From the NCBI GenBank assembly GCA_964627995.1, contig CAZVLN010000009.1:1-64000 (forward strand): DNA of 64,000 bases, read 5' to 3'. Each line of letters starts with the position of its first letter. Within the stretch, counting starts at the first letter, position 1. The DNA is from JAWLFI01 sp964627995. GTDB taxonomy: Bacteria > Bacteroidota > Bacteroidia > Chitinophagales > Saprospiraceae. The position numbers and the translations under genes are program-made. Shown one piece after another: positions 17,116 to 27,069 of the stretch. The notes beneath the pieces are model-generated. The model made no database searches. It saw only the letters and a list, made by a program, of their open reading frames with translations, and had not been told where the DNA came from.

Positions 17116-20100
17116 ATGAATGTAAAGGGATTTGCTGTCTTGGCGCTAGGGGTTTTAGGATTATTTTTTAGTACGTGTAAATCAGTAGATATGTCTAAAG
17201 ATCGCAATTATTCCGGCCCCTCAATTGATAGCCTCTGGCAGGTTTATGACTCTATGGATATTCTGGGGTATCCCGAATCTGCTGAAAAACAGTTGGTAGA
17301 AATTGAACAAGCAGCGATTTCTCTGGGTAGTGAGTCAGATCGCATGGCGGCTATTTTTCACAGATATAATTTGCTGTTGAGGCGCGCGGGAAGAAATGAA
17401 ATTCCCGATGAGTCTCCTGTTAAATTTTTGTTGGACAAAGAGGTGCCAGCTCAAACGATCAGTCATCACTTGCTGGAATTTGCGCGGGTTACAGCTTTGA
17501 TTTCCTATTATCAGCAAAAACAATACAAGGTCGAGGAGAGAACGTCCCTGGCTTCTTCTTCGCTGGATGATCCGCTAGAAACATGGACGAGAAACCATTT
17601 TTTGGAAGCAATATTTCATTCAGCAGATCAAGCCTTTCACCCTCGATTGAAAGAGGCTTCCGTGAAAGACTGGGGCTCAATATTGAAGGAAATAGAGGAC
17701 TCTACCGCGATACAATTTCGTCCTCATTTATTCACTGTGGTGGCCCATTCGCTTTCTGAAAAACTGTCGGGCTCCTTATTGCAATCCATTCCCTTTTCGG
17801 ATCACCCCGTCTTTCGAGATTCCATGTGGTGGGCGGACCGAGAGGTCTTTTTGGATCATGATTTTGGTTATCGAGATGAATCTGCCGGCCGTATTGCCCA
17901 AATATTCCAGTTGGCTTTGTCTGAAGTTGAAGATTCGAAGGTTTTGCTGGATATTGATCTCATGCGTTACCAATTCATCCGTTCACATGGCTGGCAGCCC
18001 GAGAGGGAAGCCCGTTGGAAGGATGTTGTAGAAAGCTTTCTAGGCTCATTTAGCCAGGAATCTATTGAGGCTCGTTTAGCCACAGAATTGGCTGAATATT
18101 ATTATAATAAAGGCGGAGAGCTTGATGATCAGGGTTTTTCGGGATATCAAAAGTCTCTGAAGGTTATTCAACAGTATAAGCTGGATGAGCGCACTGATAT
18201 TTGGGGAGAGTATGCGAAACAATTTAAGCTCGGAATTTTTCGCCCTCATTTAAGTGCACAGATTGAGTCGGTCTTGCTCCCTGAGCAAGCCCTTTTGGTT
18301 TCTTGCACCTATCGAAATGTAGAAAAATTGCATTATCAAGTATTTAGGGTTTCAAAACAGGTAATGGAAACGCTGAACCGCAGGAATAGAGAAGAGTTCA
18401 TGCGTCAGATTAAAAAGCAATCTCTACAGAAACAAGGAAAGCTTAGTTTGCCTAATAACCCCAATTACACCATGAGCACAGCCGAGTTTGGAATAGAGGG
18501 TTTTCCAACTGGACTTTACGTGGTATTATTGGGAGCTGAAAATGCTTCTTTTTGGCAGGAATTTCAAGTAAGTGATTTGGCAGTAGTACGATTGGATAAC
18601 GAGTTATTCATTCTCGATCGTAAGACCGGAAAAGGTTTGGCTGACGTCCTATTGGAGTTTGAGGAAGTGGATTGGCGTGCAGAAAATCAAGATACCTTTC
18701 GTCTCAAAACAGATGATCAGGGACGCACAAAGGTGGCTTTCGATGAAAGTGCACGCTTAGTTCGCGCGACAAAAGGAGATCGCCAATGGTTCCCGGATAT
18801 TCGCATCCATACATCAGGCAGGCCAAGCCCAGGCCGCTTGCGTACTGAAGTGAAAATACTTACTGATCGGTCTATTTACCGTCCTGGCCAAACCCTAAGG
18901 TTAAAAGGTATTGTTTTTCAACGCTCAGATATGGGTAAGGAGCAAATTATGGAAGGCCTTGGATTAGAAGTCAGTTTGCGAGATCCAAATAATGAGGTCA
19001 TACAAAAGATAAATCTTCAATCTGATAAACTAGGCTCGTTTACCTTAGATTTTAGACTACCTCAGGGGGCGATGCCTGGAACTTACAGCATTCGGACGCC
19101 TTTTGGCTCTAAGACTGTTGAAGTTGCAGAATACAGGCGACCGAGTTTCACGGTGGAAACAAAATGGCCACAGGGGGTGCAGTATGTGGCAGGTGACTCA
19201 ATTGCACTTGAGCTTATAGCAGAGACCTTCAACGGGTTTCCGCTTACTGATGCCGATGTTCATCTCACCGTTTATCGAACCTATACCCCTATTTGGCGTT
19301 ATGCGATTTGGCCAAACAGACGTGAGCAAAAAAAACTTGTCCACGAAGCACACTTAAAACTTGAGCAAGGAGGAAGGGCTTCGGTTCAATTCGCTACTGA
19401 CCCGATACAAAAAACAGGGATAGCATCGAGATACGAAATTAGCGCCACTGTAATAGATGAATCGGGAGAAACACAGGAAATAAGCGAAAATATTACCTTG
19501 AGTATGAGTCCTTTCACCTTAGGCTTACCTCTTTCTGGTCAGGTTTGGGGTGAATCACTTCCGTCCAAAGATTGGACATTACGCAATGCCATGGGAGAGC
19601 CAGTAAAAGCAGAAATCCGATGGGTCTTATATGAACTCCCTGCAGCCAGTTCAAAAAAAGCCAGCCGATATTGGCCCATGCCCGACACGATTTTAATGAG
19701 TCGTCAAACTTTTATATCCAACTGGCCTCATTTGTCTTATTTAAGCGACGATAAATTGCATTCAGATGGGGATGAAGAGATGGTAAGAGAAGGGAAGGTA
19801 ACGATAGATGGCAGTACTACTCCGCCTAGAGAACTATTTGCCGATCTTTCCGCCGGACGATTTACACTTCGAGCATTTGATTTACAGGGTAAGCAACTGG
19901 TGGAAAAACAGTTTGATCATTATCCGTCAACTCAAACCACATCGCTTTCCGAACCCAAACTATTTTGGCGAAAATCACCTCAAAATTTTGTGGCCGGAGA
20001 CACAGTTACACTTGAAATTATCAAACCCGCTGCAGAAGCACGAACTTGGGTGGCCTATCAACAAGGGGGATCACCGATCTATTCACAGTCTGGCGGAGAG

Positions 20101-23004
20101 CTATCCATAAAAACTGCTGCGCTTCCGATCGGCTCTATTAAAGCTATTAGTTTTTCAGTTTTACACAACCGGGTGTATTCAGATGAAGTCAACATCCAAT
20201 TGCGCCGTCCGGAGAAGGAAATAGAAATCAAAAAGCTTCAAATAGACTCAATAAGCCGTCCGGGAGAAAAAGAGGTTTATCGATTTGATATTAAACACTC
20301 CGGGCCCATACAGTTGGTAGGAACTATGTATGACCAGTCTCTGGATGCCATCCAAAGTCACAATTGGTCAAGACTTCCCTTGGCCTATCAGACCGCATCC
20401 ATGCGGTTTAGTGCTTATCAATTTAGTTCGCGTAGTTTGCGGACGCTCGACTTTTTTAATTATCCAAGATCGATCTATACCCGACCTCTTGAATGGCCTT
20501 CCTTCATTCTAGAAACCCAAGTTGTGGTCAGAATGATGAGTGACGTAGCCCATATGGATTATGAGGTCCCAATTGTGAGGAAGTCTCTGGGTGAAGAGCC
20601 TCCTGTGACTATGGAAAGTCGAACTTCCGGAGATCAGTTTGAGGACCAGGAGGCCACCCGGGAAAGTCAGGGTCCAATTAGGGAAAACTTAAAGGAAACC
20701 GTCTTCTTTATACCCAATATCCAAAAGAATGAAGATGGACAGTACGAAGTGGATTTTGAAATGAATGAGGCTTTAACAAAATGGAAACTTCTGCTCTTTG
20801 CACACGATGAGCATTTGTCTTCAGGTGTTTTCTCTACTTCTGTGGTATCTAAACAAGAGGTAAGCATCCGCTCCTTTTTGCCCAGGGTATTGCGAGCAGG
20901 CGATACTATTGAATTAACAGCCCGTGTTGAAAGCGAAATAGATCTCGCGGATGCGGAGCTTAGCATAGAAATTAGAAATGGAATTAGCGGAATGGAAGTT
21001 ACTGATGAAATTATTCAAGGCTCTACCTCCCGGTCAACAAAGGTTGAAGCAGGTACGCCTAAGGCAATCCGCTGGAAAATAATAGTGCCAGAACCCAGTT
21101 TTGCACCAGCGCTCCAAATCATCACGAAAGTCAACTCTGAAAAGGGTAGTGATGGAGAATCTAAGCTAATACCTGTTTTGACGGATCGTGTCCAGCTATT
21201 TCGCACACAGCCATTTGAGCTTGAAGCTAACAATTCCGGTAGCTGGGACGTCTCCAGTGAATCAATACCTATAAATGTAGAATCCGGCCAGCGGATTATG
21301 AAGTATAAATTGGATGTGAACTTGCAGCCGGTTTGGCAAGCCATTCAGGCCTTACCTTACCTTTCAAAACCCAGGAATGCCTCTGCTACAGCACAGGTTA
21401 ATCGATTATTTGCCAATAGTTTAGCGAGAAAAGTAGCCAAATCTATTCCTCAAATAGGCCCTCAATTAAATGCTTTTGCACAAGCGGGAATGGGGGAGAG
21501 CCCACTAAGTCAATCTCAGGAGTGGAAAAATACAGATCTAGCCCAAACACCATGGGTTCAATCGGCTCTTGGAGAGACGCAGCAAATGGAGCAAATAGCT
21601 GCCTTGTTGGACGATAATCGGCAAATGCTTGAGCGCCGAGAAATCCTTAGAGACCTGAAGCAGAGACAAAATAGTGATGGAGGCTTTCCCTGGATGCCGG
21701 GAGGGCGATCCAGTATTTATGTCACTCAATATCTTGCTAAAGAATTGCTTCGCATGTATGAGTTAGACCTCGTTTCAGATGATGAGATACAACCAATGGT
21801 TAATAGATCATTGCAGTATTGCTTTAAATACTTTGAGGAGTATTATACGAGAAACAAGAAAACATATTTGAAGACTTTATCAAAGCAGACCCTGGTGTAT
21901 ATGTATTATCTGGGAGAGCATGTATATGATAATAAATCTTTTGCGCCCTGGGAAAACTGGTCCACCTTCAAACCACAGATAGAGCGTTATTTACATGAGA
22001 ACGTGTCTACATTGACTATGGCCCAGCAAGCCCTACTGGCTTTAGCCTGGGAGAGACAAGGACGAACTGCTCAGCTTGAAGAATTGATGAAATCCTGGAG
22101 GGAAAGAGCCCGTAAGAACACTAATTTGGGTTGGAGTTGGTCCACTGGAGGGCGATTCGATTATTTTCATAGTCAACTTGAAGCGCAGGCTTTAATCATT
22201 GAAGTATGTGAGAGAGTGGGGGCCACTGAAATGAGTCAAGCCGCTAAGACTTATCTGATAAAGGAAAAGCAGGTGCAGCAATGGGGCAATAGCAAAACCA
22301 CAGCTGCAGCCATTCATGCATTATTACTTTCAGGGCAAAACCAGTTGTGGCAGAAACCACGAGAAGTAAAATGGAAAGCGATTGGTAATCAGCCCCAACC
22401 CAATCTAGAAATAGGCCAGGCATTTATTCATTGGGAGCGAAGTGCATTTCCTGATGGAACAATTGAATCCCCAGTAGACAAACTGGAATTAAACAATCCC
22501 AATCCTTTTCCCATCTGGGGTAGTGTGCAGATTCAATACTCTAGCCCACTCAATGCTATTTCGGCGCAAGGGGACGAGAACATGAAAGTTCGTACTGTCT
22601 ATTATCTTGAGAAGAAGGGGTCGGAAGGTTTAGTACTCGAACCTATCGTTCCTGATACACGGCTGAAAAAGGGAGATGTTTTAGTAGCACGAGTGCTGGC
22701 ATCCGTCGATCGCACCATGGACTTTGTACATATCGAACAGTTTCGCCCGTCCAATTTGGAACCTATGGTGCAAAAAAGTGGTTATGAGAATATGGAAGGA
22801 TTGTCAACCTACCGTGCAGTGAAAGATGAAGGAACTCATTTCTTTATAGATCAACTTCCGGAAGGAGATCATGTTTTTGAATTTAAAGAACGGGTTGTTC
22901 ACGCCGGAACCTGTGCTGCAGGATTTACGCGAATGGAGTCGTTCTATGCGCCGGAGTTTAAAACGCATGGTACGGGAGAAAAAATTAAAACATATGTTGA
23001 TTAA
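17116..23004 (+). CDS. Alpha-2-macroglobulin family lipoprotein lacking the thioester
   Basis: A 1962-aa envelope protein of the bacterial alpha-2-macroglobulin family. The signal peptide ends at a lipobox with Cys21 (LFFSTC), so it is predicted to be lipid-anchored in the periplasm or on the surface. TDRSIYRPGQTLRLKGIV near residue 580 is an MG2-type domain, and FIPNIQKNEDGQYEVDFEM ... TKWKLLLFAHDE near residue 1195 begins the A2M domain. The alpha-alpha toroid follows from about 1410 with QNSDGGFPWMPGG. At the expected thioester, after ALPYL (1412-1416), the usual CxEQ is replaced by SATA (Ser1423), so covalent trapping is not possible. Bacterial members are proposed to trap proteases. It overlaps the next gene by 11 nt. 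Confidence 0.85.
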   Translation: MNVKGFAVLALGVLGLFFSTCKSVDMSKDRNYSGPSIDSLWQVYDSMDILGYPESAEKQLVEIEQAAISLGSESDRMAAIFHRYNLLLRRAGRNEIPDESPVKFLLDKEVPAQTISHHLLEFARVTALISYYQQKQYKVEERTSLASSSLDDPLETWTRNHFLEAIFHSADQAFHPRLKEASVKDWGSILKEIEDSTAIQFRPHLFTVVAHSLSEKLSGSLLQSIPFSDHPVFRDSMWWADREVFLDHDFGYRDESAGRIAQIFQLALSEVEDSKVLLDIDLMRYQFIRSHGWQPEREARWKDVVESFLGSFSQESIEARLATELAEYYYNKGGELDDQGFSGYQKSLKVIQQYKLDERTDIWGEYAKQFKLGIFRPHLSAQIESVLLPEQALLVSCTYRNVEKLHYQVFRVSKQVMETLNRRNREEFMRQIKKQSLQKQGKLSLPNNPNYTMSTAEFGIEGFPTGLYVVLLGAENASFWQEFQVSDLAVVRLDNELFILDRKTGKGLADVLLEFEEVDWRAENQDTFRLKTDDQGRTKVAFDESARLVRATKGDRQWFPDIRIHTSGRPSPGRLRTEVKILTDRSIYRPGQTLRLKGIVFQRSDMGKEQIMEGLGLEVSLRDPNNEVIQKINLQSDKLGSFTLDFRLPQGAMPGTYSIRTPFGSKTVEVAEYRRPSFTVETKWPQGVQYVAGDSIALELIAETFNGFPLTDADVHLTVYRTYTPIWRYAIWPNRREQKKLVHEAHLKLEQGGRASVQFATDPIQKTGIASRYEISATVIDESGETQEISENITLSMSPFTLGLPLSGQVWGESLPSKDWTLRNAMGEPVKAEIRWVLYELPAASSKKASRYWPMPDTILMSRQTFISNWPHLSYLSDDKLHSDGDEEMVREGKVTIDGSTTPPRELFADLSAGRFTLRAFDLQGKQLVEKQFDHYPSTQTTSLSEPKLFWRKSPQNFVAGDTVTLEIIKPAAEARTWVAYQQGGSPIYSQSGGELSIKTAALPIGSIKAISFSVLHNRVYSDEVNIQLRRPEKEIEIKKLQIDSISRPGEKEVYRFDIKHSGPIQLVGTMYDQSLDAIQSHNWSRLPLAYQTASMRFSAYQFSSRSLRTLDFFNYPRSIYTRPLEWPSFILETQVVVRMMSDVAHMDYEVPIVRKSLGEEPPVTMESRTSGDQFEDQEATRESQGPIRENLKETVFFIPNIQKNEDGQYEVDFEMNEALTKWKLLLFAHDEHLSSGVFSTSVVSKQEVSIRSFLPRVLRAGDTIELTARVESEIDLADAELSIEIRNGISGMEVTDEIIQGSTSRSTKVEAGTPKAIRWKIIVPEPSFAPALQIITKVNSEKGSDGESKLIPVLTDRVQLFRTQPFELEANNSGSWDVSSESIPINVESGQRIMKYKLDVNLQPVWQAIQALPYLSKPRNASATAQVNRLFANSLARKVAKSIPQIGPQLNAFAQAGMGESPLSQSQEWKNTDLAQTPWVQSALGETQQMEQIAALLDDNRQMLERREILRDLKQRQNSDGGFPWMPGGRSSIYVTQYLAKELLRMYELDLVSDDEIQPMVNRSLQYCFKYFEEYYTRNKKTYLKTLSKQTLVYMYYLGEHVYDNKSFAPWENWSTFKPQIERYLHENVSTLTMAQQALLALAWERQGRTAQLEELMKSWRERARKNTNLGWSWSTGGRFDYFHSQLEAQALIIEVCERVGATEMSQAAKTYLIKEKQVQQWGNSKTTAAAIHALLLSGQNQLWQKPREVKWKAIGNQPQPNLEIGQAFIHWERSAFPDGTIESPVDKLELNNPNPFPIWGSVQIQYSSPLNAISAQGDENMKVRTVYYLEKKGSEGLVLEPIVPDTRLKKGDVLVARVLASVDRTMDFVHIEQFRPSNLEPMVQKSGYENMEGLSTYRAVKDEGTHFFIDQLPEGDHVFEFKERVVHAGTCAAGFTRMESFYAPEFKTHGTGEKIKTYVD

Positions 23005-23704
23005 CGCAATTGGTGCTTTAGCTTTTAATATTGCTACAGACAAGGTCGTCGATAAATTTTGGACAAGAAAAAATTATAAAAATATGGGTGAAATAGAAAA
23101 GAAAATTCGAGCAGATGCCATGATTAAAAATCATATGGTTTGGTCAATGAGTGCAGGTTTTATTCCGGTTCCCATAGCTGATATGCTTGCGGTAACAGCG
23201 ATTCAAATGGATATGGTACGAAGTCTTTCCCGTATTTATGATGTAGAGTTTAAAGAATCGCAAGGCAAAGCGCTCATTACCTCTTTGGCCGGATCAGGTG
23301 TTGCACGTTTAAGTGCAAACGCCGTCAAGTTTTTTCCAGGTATAGGAACCTTGGTTGGAGGCCTAACTATGGCAGCGCTCAGTGGAGCCTCGACTTATGC
23401 TGTTGGAGAGGTTTTTAAGAAGCATTTTCAAACAGGTGGAACCTTTTTGGATTTTGATCCGGAGCGTTTGCGAAAAATTTACCGGGAGAAATTTGAGAAG
23501 GGCAAGGAAATGGCAAAAAAAATGAAAACCAACAAAAAGCCAAATGCAGAGGCTGATGCCCAAAAGGATGAGCCATTATCTGAAAATGATATTGTGAAGC
23601 GCTTAACCCAGTTGACTGAGTTAAAAGCACAGGGTGTAATCAACGACGAAGAATTTACGAAACTTAAAGAGCGCCTGATGAATCAATTTAATGATGTTTC
23701 ATAG
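22994..23704 (+). CDS. DUF697-like membrane protein with SHOCT C-terminus
   Basis: A 236-aa protein. Residues about 30-150 contain AGFIPVPIADMLAVTAIQMDM and further Gly-rich hydrophobic segments (FFPGIGTLVGGLTMAALSGAS) like those of DUF697/YcjF-type membrane proteins. A Lys-rich charged linker follows, and the last 35 residues (NDIVKRLTQLTELKAQGVI ... EEFTKLKERL) form a SHOCT domain, a short oligomerisation or localisation module. The ATG at 22994, inside the end of the macroglobulin gene, is preferred; the frame extends upstream to 22871 but that part reads as a shadow of its neighbour. Its end overlaps convergent tsaD by 17 nt. Function unknown. Confidence 0.68.
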   Translation: MLINAIGALAFNIATDKVVDKFWTRKNYKNMGEIEKKIRADAMIKNHMVWSMSAGFIPVPIADMLAVTAIQMDMVRSLSRIYDVEFKESQGKALITSLAGSGVARLSANAVKFFPGIGTLVGGLTMAALSGASTYAVGEVFKKHFQTGGTFLDFDPERLRKIYREKFEKGKEMAKKMKTNKKPNAEADAQKDEPLSENDIVKRLTQLTELKAQGVINDEEFTKLKERLMNQFNDVS

Positions 23705-24731
23705 CCATGCGCGGGGAAGGTGTAAATCCCAAATCAATAAAGTCTTCCTGTAGCCTTCGGTACCAGGCGGCCATTGCTATCATCCCCGCATTATCTGTGC
23801 AGTATTGAAGTTGAGGAATATAAACGCTCCAGTTGTTTTCTCGAGCACACTTTTCTACCGCCTTCCGCAGGCCTGAATTCGCGGCTACGCCCCCTGCCAA
23901 AGCAATAGATGTTGAGCCCGATTCATGAGCAGCAGCCATTAATCGCTCAACGAGTATTTGTATGATGGTTTTTTGAACCGATGCACAAATGTCGGCCAAA
24001 TGCTCGGAAATGAAATTCGGGTCCTTTTTCTTTTGATCTCTTAAAAAGTAAAGAATAGCTGTTTTTAAACCGCTAAAACTGAAGTCTAGACCTGGCACTT
24101 TGGGAATGGGGAAATCATACAATGCTTGACCACCTTGAGCCAAACGATCAATTTCGGGGCCTGCGGGGTAAGGGAGTCCGAGCATCTTACCTGTTTTGTC
24201 AAATGCTTCGCCTGCAGCATCGTCAAGTGTTTTACCAAGAATATCAAAACTCCGTGCGCTACTAACTTTGACTAGTTGAGTATGTCCCCCGGAAACCGTT
24301 AAGCACAGAAAAGGAAAGCTAGGTTTTGGATCATCTATAAAATGAGCTAGTATGTGCGCTTCCATGTGATGGACTTCAATAATCGGAATATCCCACGCTA
24401 TGGCGAGACCCTTGGTGACCGAGGCACCGACTAGGAGAGACCCCATGAGACCAGGACCCCGAGTTATAGCAATCGCTTCAATGTCGCCTTTATTGCAATT
24501 TGCCTGATTCAAGGCTGCTTCAATAACTGGTATTATAGCAGATTGATGAGCGCGAGAGGCTAGCTCAGGAACGACGCCGCCATAGTTTTTATGGACTTCC
24601 TGAATATGAATTACATTGGAAAGTAGTTTTCCGCCTCTTATGACAGCTGCTGAGGTATCATCACAAGAAGATTCTATAGCTAAAATGCAATTTGGATACT
24701 GGCTTGTTTTCTTTTTCACATTTAAATTCAC
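23688..24731 (-). CDS. tsaD: tRNA N6-threonylcarbamoyladenosine synthase TsaD
   Basis: Kae1/TsaD ATPase of 347 aa that transfers threonylcarbamoyl to A37 of tRNAs reading ANN codons, together with TsaB, TsaC and TsaE (not in this window). ILAIESSCDDTSAAV begins the ASKHA fold. The metal-binding HHMEAHILAH motif lies near residue 121. TVSGGHTQLV, FDKTGKMLGLPYP and ALAGGVAANSGLR follow, and the C-terminal YCTDNAGMIA contains the last metal ligand. No ATG is available: the start is GTG at 24731, or another GTG at 24719. A perfect TAGGTTTG -7 box sits at 24773-24780 on this strand. Confidence 0.93.
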   Translation of the reverse strand: MNLNVKKKTSQYPNCILAIESSCDDTSAAVIRGGKLLSNVIHIQEVHKNYGGVVPELASRAHQSAIIPVIEAALNQANCNKGDIEAIAITRGPGLMGSLLVGASVTKGLAIAWDIPIIEVHHMEAHILAHFIDDPKPSFPFLCLTVSGGHTQLVKVSSARSFDILGKTLDDAAGEAFDKTGKMLGLPYPAGPEIDRLAQGGQALYDFPIPKVPGLDFSFSGLKTAILYFLRDQKKKDPNFISEHLADICASVQKTIIQILVERLMAAAHESGSTSIALAGGVAANSGLRKAVEKCARENNWSVYIPQLQYCTDNAGMIAMAAWYRRLQEDFIDLGFTPSPRMAMKHH

Positions 24732-24772
24732 CCTAATTTCATATATAATTTCAGAAAATCCGTATTATTGTG

Positions 24773-24780
24773 CAAACCTA
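24773..24780 (-). promoter_or_regulatory. Putative -7 box of tsaD
   Basis: Minus-strand TAGGTTTG, an exact TAnnTTTG match about 42 nt upstream of the GTG start at 24731. On the plus strand TATTATTG (24763-24770), one mismatch from consensus, may serve the divergent gene at 24799, so the two promoters nearly overlap. Confidence 0.5.
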
Positions 24781-24798
24781 CTTAATAAAGCCTGATTT

Positions 24799-25374
24799 AT
24801 GAGAATCGTTGCCAATATTTTCATTCTGATACTCATTGGTTTCCTTGCCTATTTATTGTATTCGAGTATCCGCGAACCTATTTCGTTTGGAGATGAGAAA
24901 GCAAAGCGCGAGAAAGCTGTCGTGAATAAATTAAAAAAAGTACGTACCGCTCAACAATTCTACAAGGATGTTACCGGAATGTTTGCTGATGACTTTGATA
25001 CATTGGCTCAAGTGCTTAGAACGGGTGATTTTTACGAAGTAAAAGTATCAGGAAATCCAGACGATCCGGACGCAGAATTTGAGTTAGATACAATTTACAC
25101 TCCTGCCTACGATACCATACAGAAATTGGGGTGGAATTTGGATTCTCTCAAGTATGTCCCATACGCAGAAGGCGTTACATTCGATATTCAGGCTGATACC
25201 ATCCAATATCAACAAACCAAAACAGCTGTTGTCCAGGTGGGTGTTAAACGAGAAAAATTCATGGGTAAATATGGAGATCCTCGTTTTTCTAAATACGATA
25301 AGCGGTACGACCCTTCTACCATGTTGAAGTTCGGTGATATGAACAAACCCTCCGTATCAGGAAACTGGGAGTAA
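24799..25374 (+). CDS. Single-pass membrane protein, pseudopilin-like shape
   Basis: A 191-aa protein with an N-terminal membrane helix (IVANIFILILIGFLAYLLY, residues 3-21), then a charged helix with KLKKVRTAQQFYKDVTGMFADDFDTL. A hydrophobic helix leading into a charged amphipathic helix, with the phrase about a fixed-position Phe-Tyr-Lys and a short beta domain, is reminiscent of type II pseudopilins, but no prepilin peptidase site is evident. Residues downstream are Asp/Tyr-rich. It lies 12 nt before the DUF3822 gene and shares its operon. I cannot name a family. It probably sits in the inner membrane with its C-terminal domain outside. Confidence 0.6.
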   Translation: MRIVANIFILILIGFLAYLLYSSIREPISFGDEKAKREKAVVNKLKKVRTAQQFYKDVTGMFADDFDTLAQVLRTGDFYEVKVSGNPDDPDAEFELDTIYTPAYDTIQKLGWNLDSLKYVPYAEGVTFDIQADTIQYQQTKTAVVQVGVKREKFMGKYGDPRFSKYDKRYDPSTMLKFGDMNKPSVSGNWE

Positions 25375-25386
25375 AGAAGTACGATT

Positions 25387-26109
25387 GTGAATATATTGTT
25401 GACGTCTGTCACAACGGATCAAATACAGGCAGAGGTCCGCGTCCCCGGCGGTCATAGACTAATATCAACGAATGTAAAGCTGAACAATCAAGACGATTAT
25501 GCAAATTGGTGCTCCGAGCTCTATGCAGACTCAAAGTTAGATATTGGAACGCATTTTACCTGTTTCCCTCTGAAGCGAGCGCAAATAATTTCCCGGTCAG
25601 ATCGCAAAAAATTTGTTGAGAAATGGGGATCCCAATTGCGTTTTTTTCATCTACCCAATCAAAACAATGAAGTTCTTGCTTACGCTAAATATACTTCGGC
25701 TAATAATTCAGACGCTAGTGAGGTGACAATTTTTGAGGTTCCTTTTCTTTCCATTTTTGGTCAGGAGTGGTTTGGTCCGATGGCACCGCCCCGTTCTGAA
25801 AGCACTGCCTTACTATATATTGGTACGCAGCATTCAGCACTTAGTCTTTTTCATGCTAATAAGCTTATGAATCATGCTGTCATTCCCTTTAGAACCGCGG
25901 AGGATCTGCTTTATCATTTTCTTTTTAGCTTGAAGCAATTTTCAGTTTCTACAGATTCATGTGAGGTGCACCTGGTAGGTCCAAGATCTGATGATGAAAC
26001 CATCGTTGAGCTTTTTTCTGAGCAGATAGCACTTAAGCAGGAACTTTTTGAAACATCGGATGATTCTTTTCAGTTCGACTTAAAACTACTCTGGAAATGC
26101 GCATCATAG
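25387..26109 (+). CDS. DUF3822 family protein
   Basis: A 240-aa cytoplasmic protein with the look of the Bacteroidota-specific DUF3822 family, which adopts an actin-like ASKHA fold. Strand patterns such as ALLYIGTQHSALSLFHANKLM and VHLVGPRSDDE fit that architecture. It starts at a GTG (25387) and its end overlaps rsmD by 13 nt, a linkage seen in other Bacteroidota genomes as far as I recall. The tight arrangement suggests co-translation with RsmD. Family assignment relies on context and fold pattern; molecular role unknown. Confidence 0.65.
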   Translation: MNILLTSVTTDQIQAEVRVPGGHRLISTNVKLNNQDDYANWCSELYADSKLDIGTHFTCFPLKRAQIISRSDRKKFVEKWGSQLRFFHLPNQNNEVLAYAKYTSANNSDASEVTIFEVPFLSIFGQEWFGPMAPPRSESTALLYIGTQHSALSLFHANKLMNHAVIPFRTAEDLLYHFLFSLKQFSVSTDSCEVHLVGPRSDDETIVELFSEQIALKQELFETSDDSFQFDLKLLWKCAS

Positions 26110-26633
26110 CTGGTAAGTGGAAGGGCCGAAAGGTTAATCCCAATATCTCTAAATTGCCGACACGACCCACCACGGACCGCGTTCGTGAATCTTTGTTCAA
26201 CAGGTGGCACCATGAGTATGACTGGGCGTATACCACAGCTCTAGATTTATTCTCAGGTACAGGGCTAATTAGTTTGGAGTTTTTATCTAGAGGCGTGCCA
26301 GAGGTGCACAGCGTGGATCAAAATACATCTGTGCATGCAAATCTTGAGGAATTACATGCGCAATTCGAGGCGGGTAATGCCTGGAAAATTTACTGCATGT
26401 CTGTCGAACAATTTCTTAAAGTACACGCAAATCCATATGCTCTTATCTTCGCTGATCCGCCTTATGATTGGCCTCATGTGAAAGACTTACCCGATATGAT
26501 TTTCCAGGGCCCGGGCTTACTTCCCCAAGGACAGCTAGCCATTGAGCACGATAAAATTATTGACTTTGATACCCATGCTAGATTTTTGGAGGAGCGACAT
26601 TATGGCCGAACTAAAATTAGTTTCTTCGAATAG
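26097..26633 (+). CDS. rsmD: 16S rRNA (guanine966-N2)-methyltransferase RsmD
   Basis: A 178-aa SAM-dependent methyltransferase that modifies G966 of 16S rRNA during 30S assembly. MRIIAGKWKGRKV is the classic start, followed by RPTTDRVRESLFNRW, the SAM-binding ALDLFSGTGLISLEFLSRG and the catalytic ADPPYDW motif at about residues 120-126. Length is usual for the family. Last gene of a three-gene operon from 24799. Followed by a GC-rich hairpin cluster that could end the transcript. Confidence 0.93.
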   Translation: MRIIAGKWKGRKVNPNISKLPTRPTTDRVRESLFNRWHHEYDWAYTTALDLFSGTGLISLEFLSRGVPEVHSVDQNTSVHANLEELHAQFEAGNAWKIYCMSVEQFLKVHANPYALIFADPPYDWPHVKDLPDMIFQGPGLLPQGQLAIEHDKIIDFDTHARFLEERHYGRTKISFFE

Positions 26634-26688
26634 CTGAAATCTAATCAATATTTCTTTTTGTAAGCAATAAAATATTTATGAGGGCGAT

Positions 26689-26833
26689 CCTCCTGCCGTC
26701 AGCAGGAGGCGCTACGTTTCGCAGCTCGTTCAGATCCGCCTTCATCCCGCAAAGCTGCTTTGCGGGATTCCGGCGCTTCACTCGGCTCCAGCCAACCCGC
26801 TTGCTCTGCTTCGGATCTCACGCTGAGGCGTGA
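26689..26833. repeat. GC-rich multi-hairpin intergenic element
   Basis: Distinct from the five-copy family. CCTCCTGC (26689-26696) pairs with GCAGGAGG (26702-26709). ATCCCGCAAAG (26744-26754) pairs with CTTTGCGGGAT (26758-26768). TCACGC (26818-26823) pairs with GCGTGA (26828-26833). AGATCCG (26732-26738) and CGGATCT (26812-26818) could close the middle part. It lies between rsmD and a giant secreted-protein gene and stands out from AT-rich flanks. May end the rsmD operon; only one copy was seen here. Confidence 0.6.
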
Positions 26834-27069
26834 CTGCTGCACATCGCTATCGCAAAAACAAAAGAAAAAATTATTGAGCGGATTGGGTTTTCTAAAGAAA
26901 AGTGGTGAAATTACCACCAGTAAAAATTTAATTCAATTATTATAACGTAACCTTCAAACCATCAATATTCCCAATTCGTTTATGTGATAAATTCGAACAA
27001 CACAGCCTCATTCGAATGTAGCATGTAGTAATATAATTATTTTACCTTACATAGATATAGCCTTTCCAT

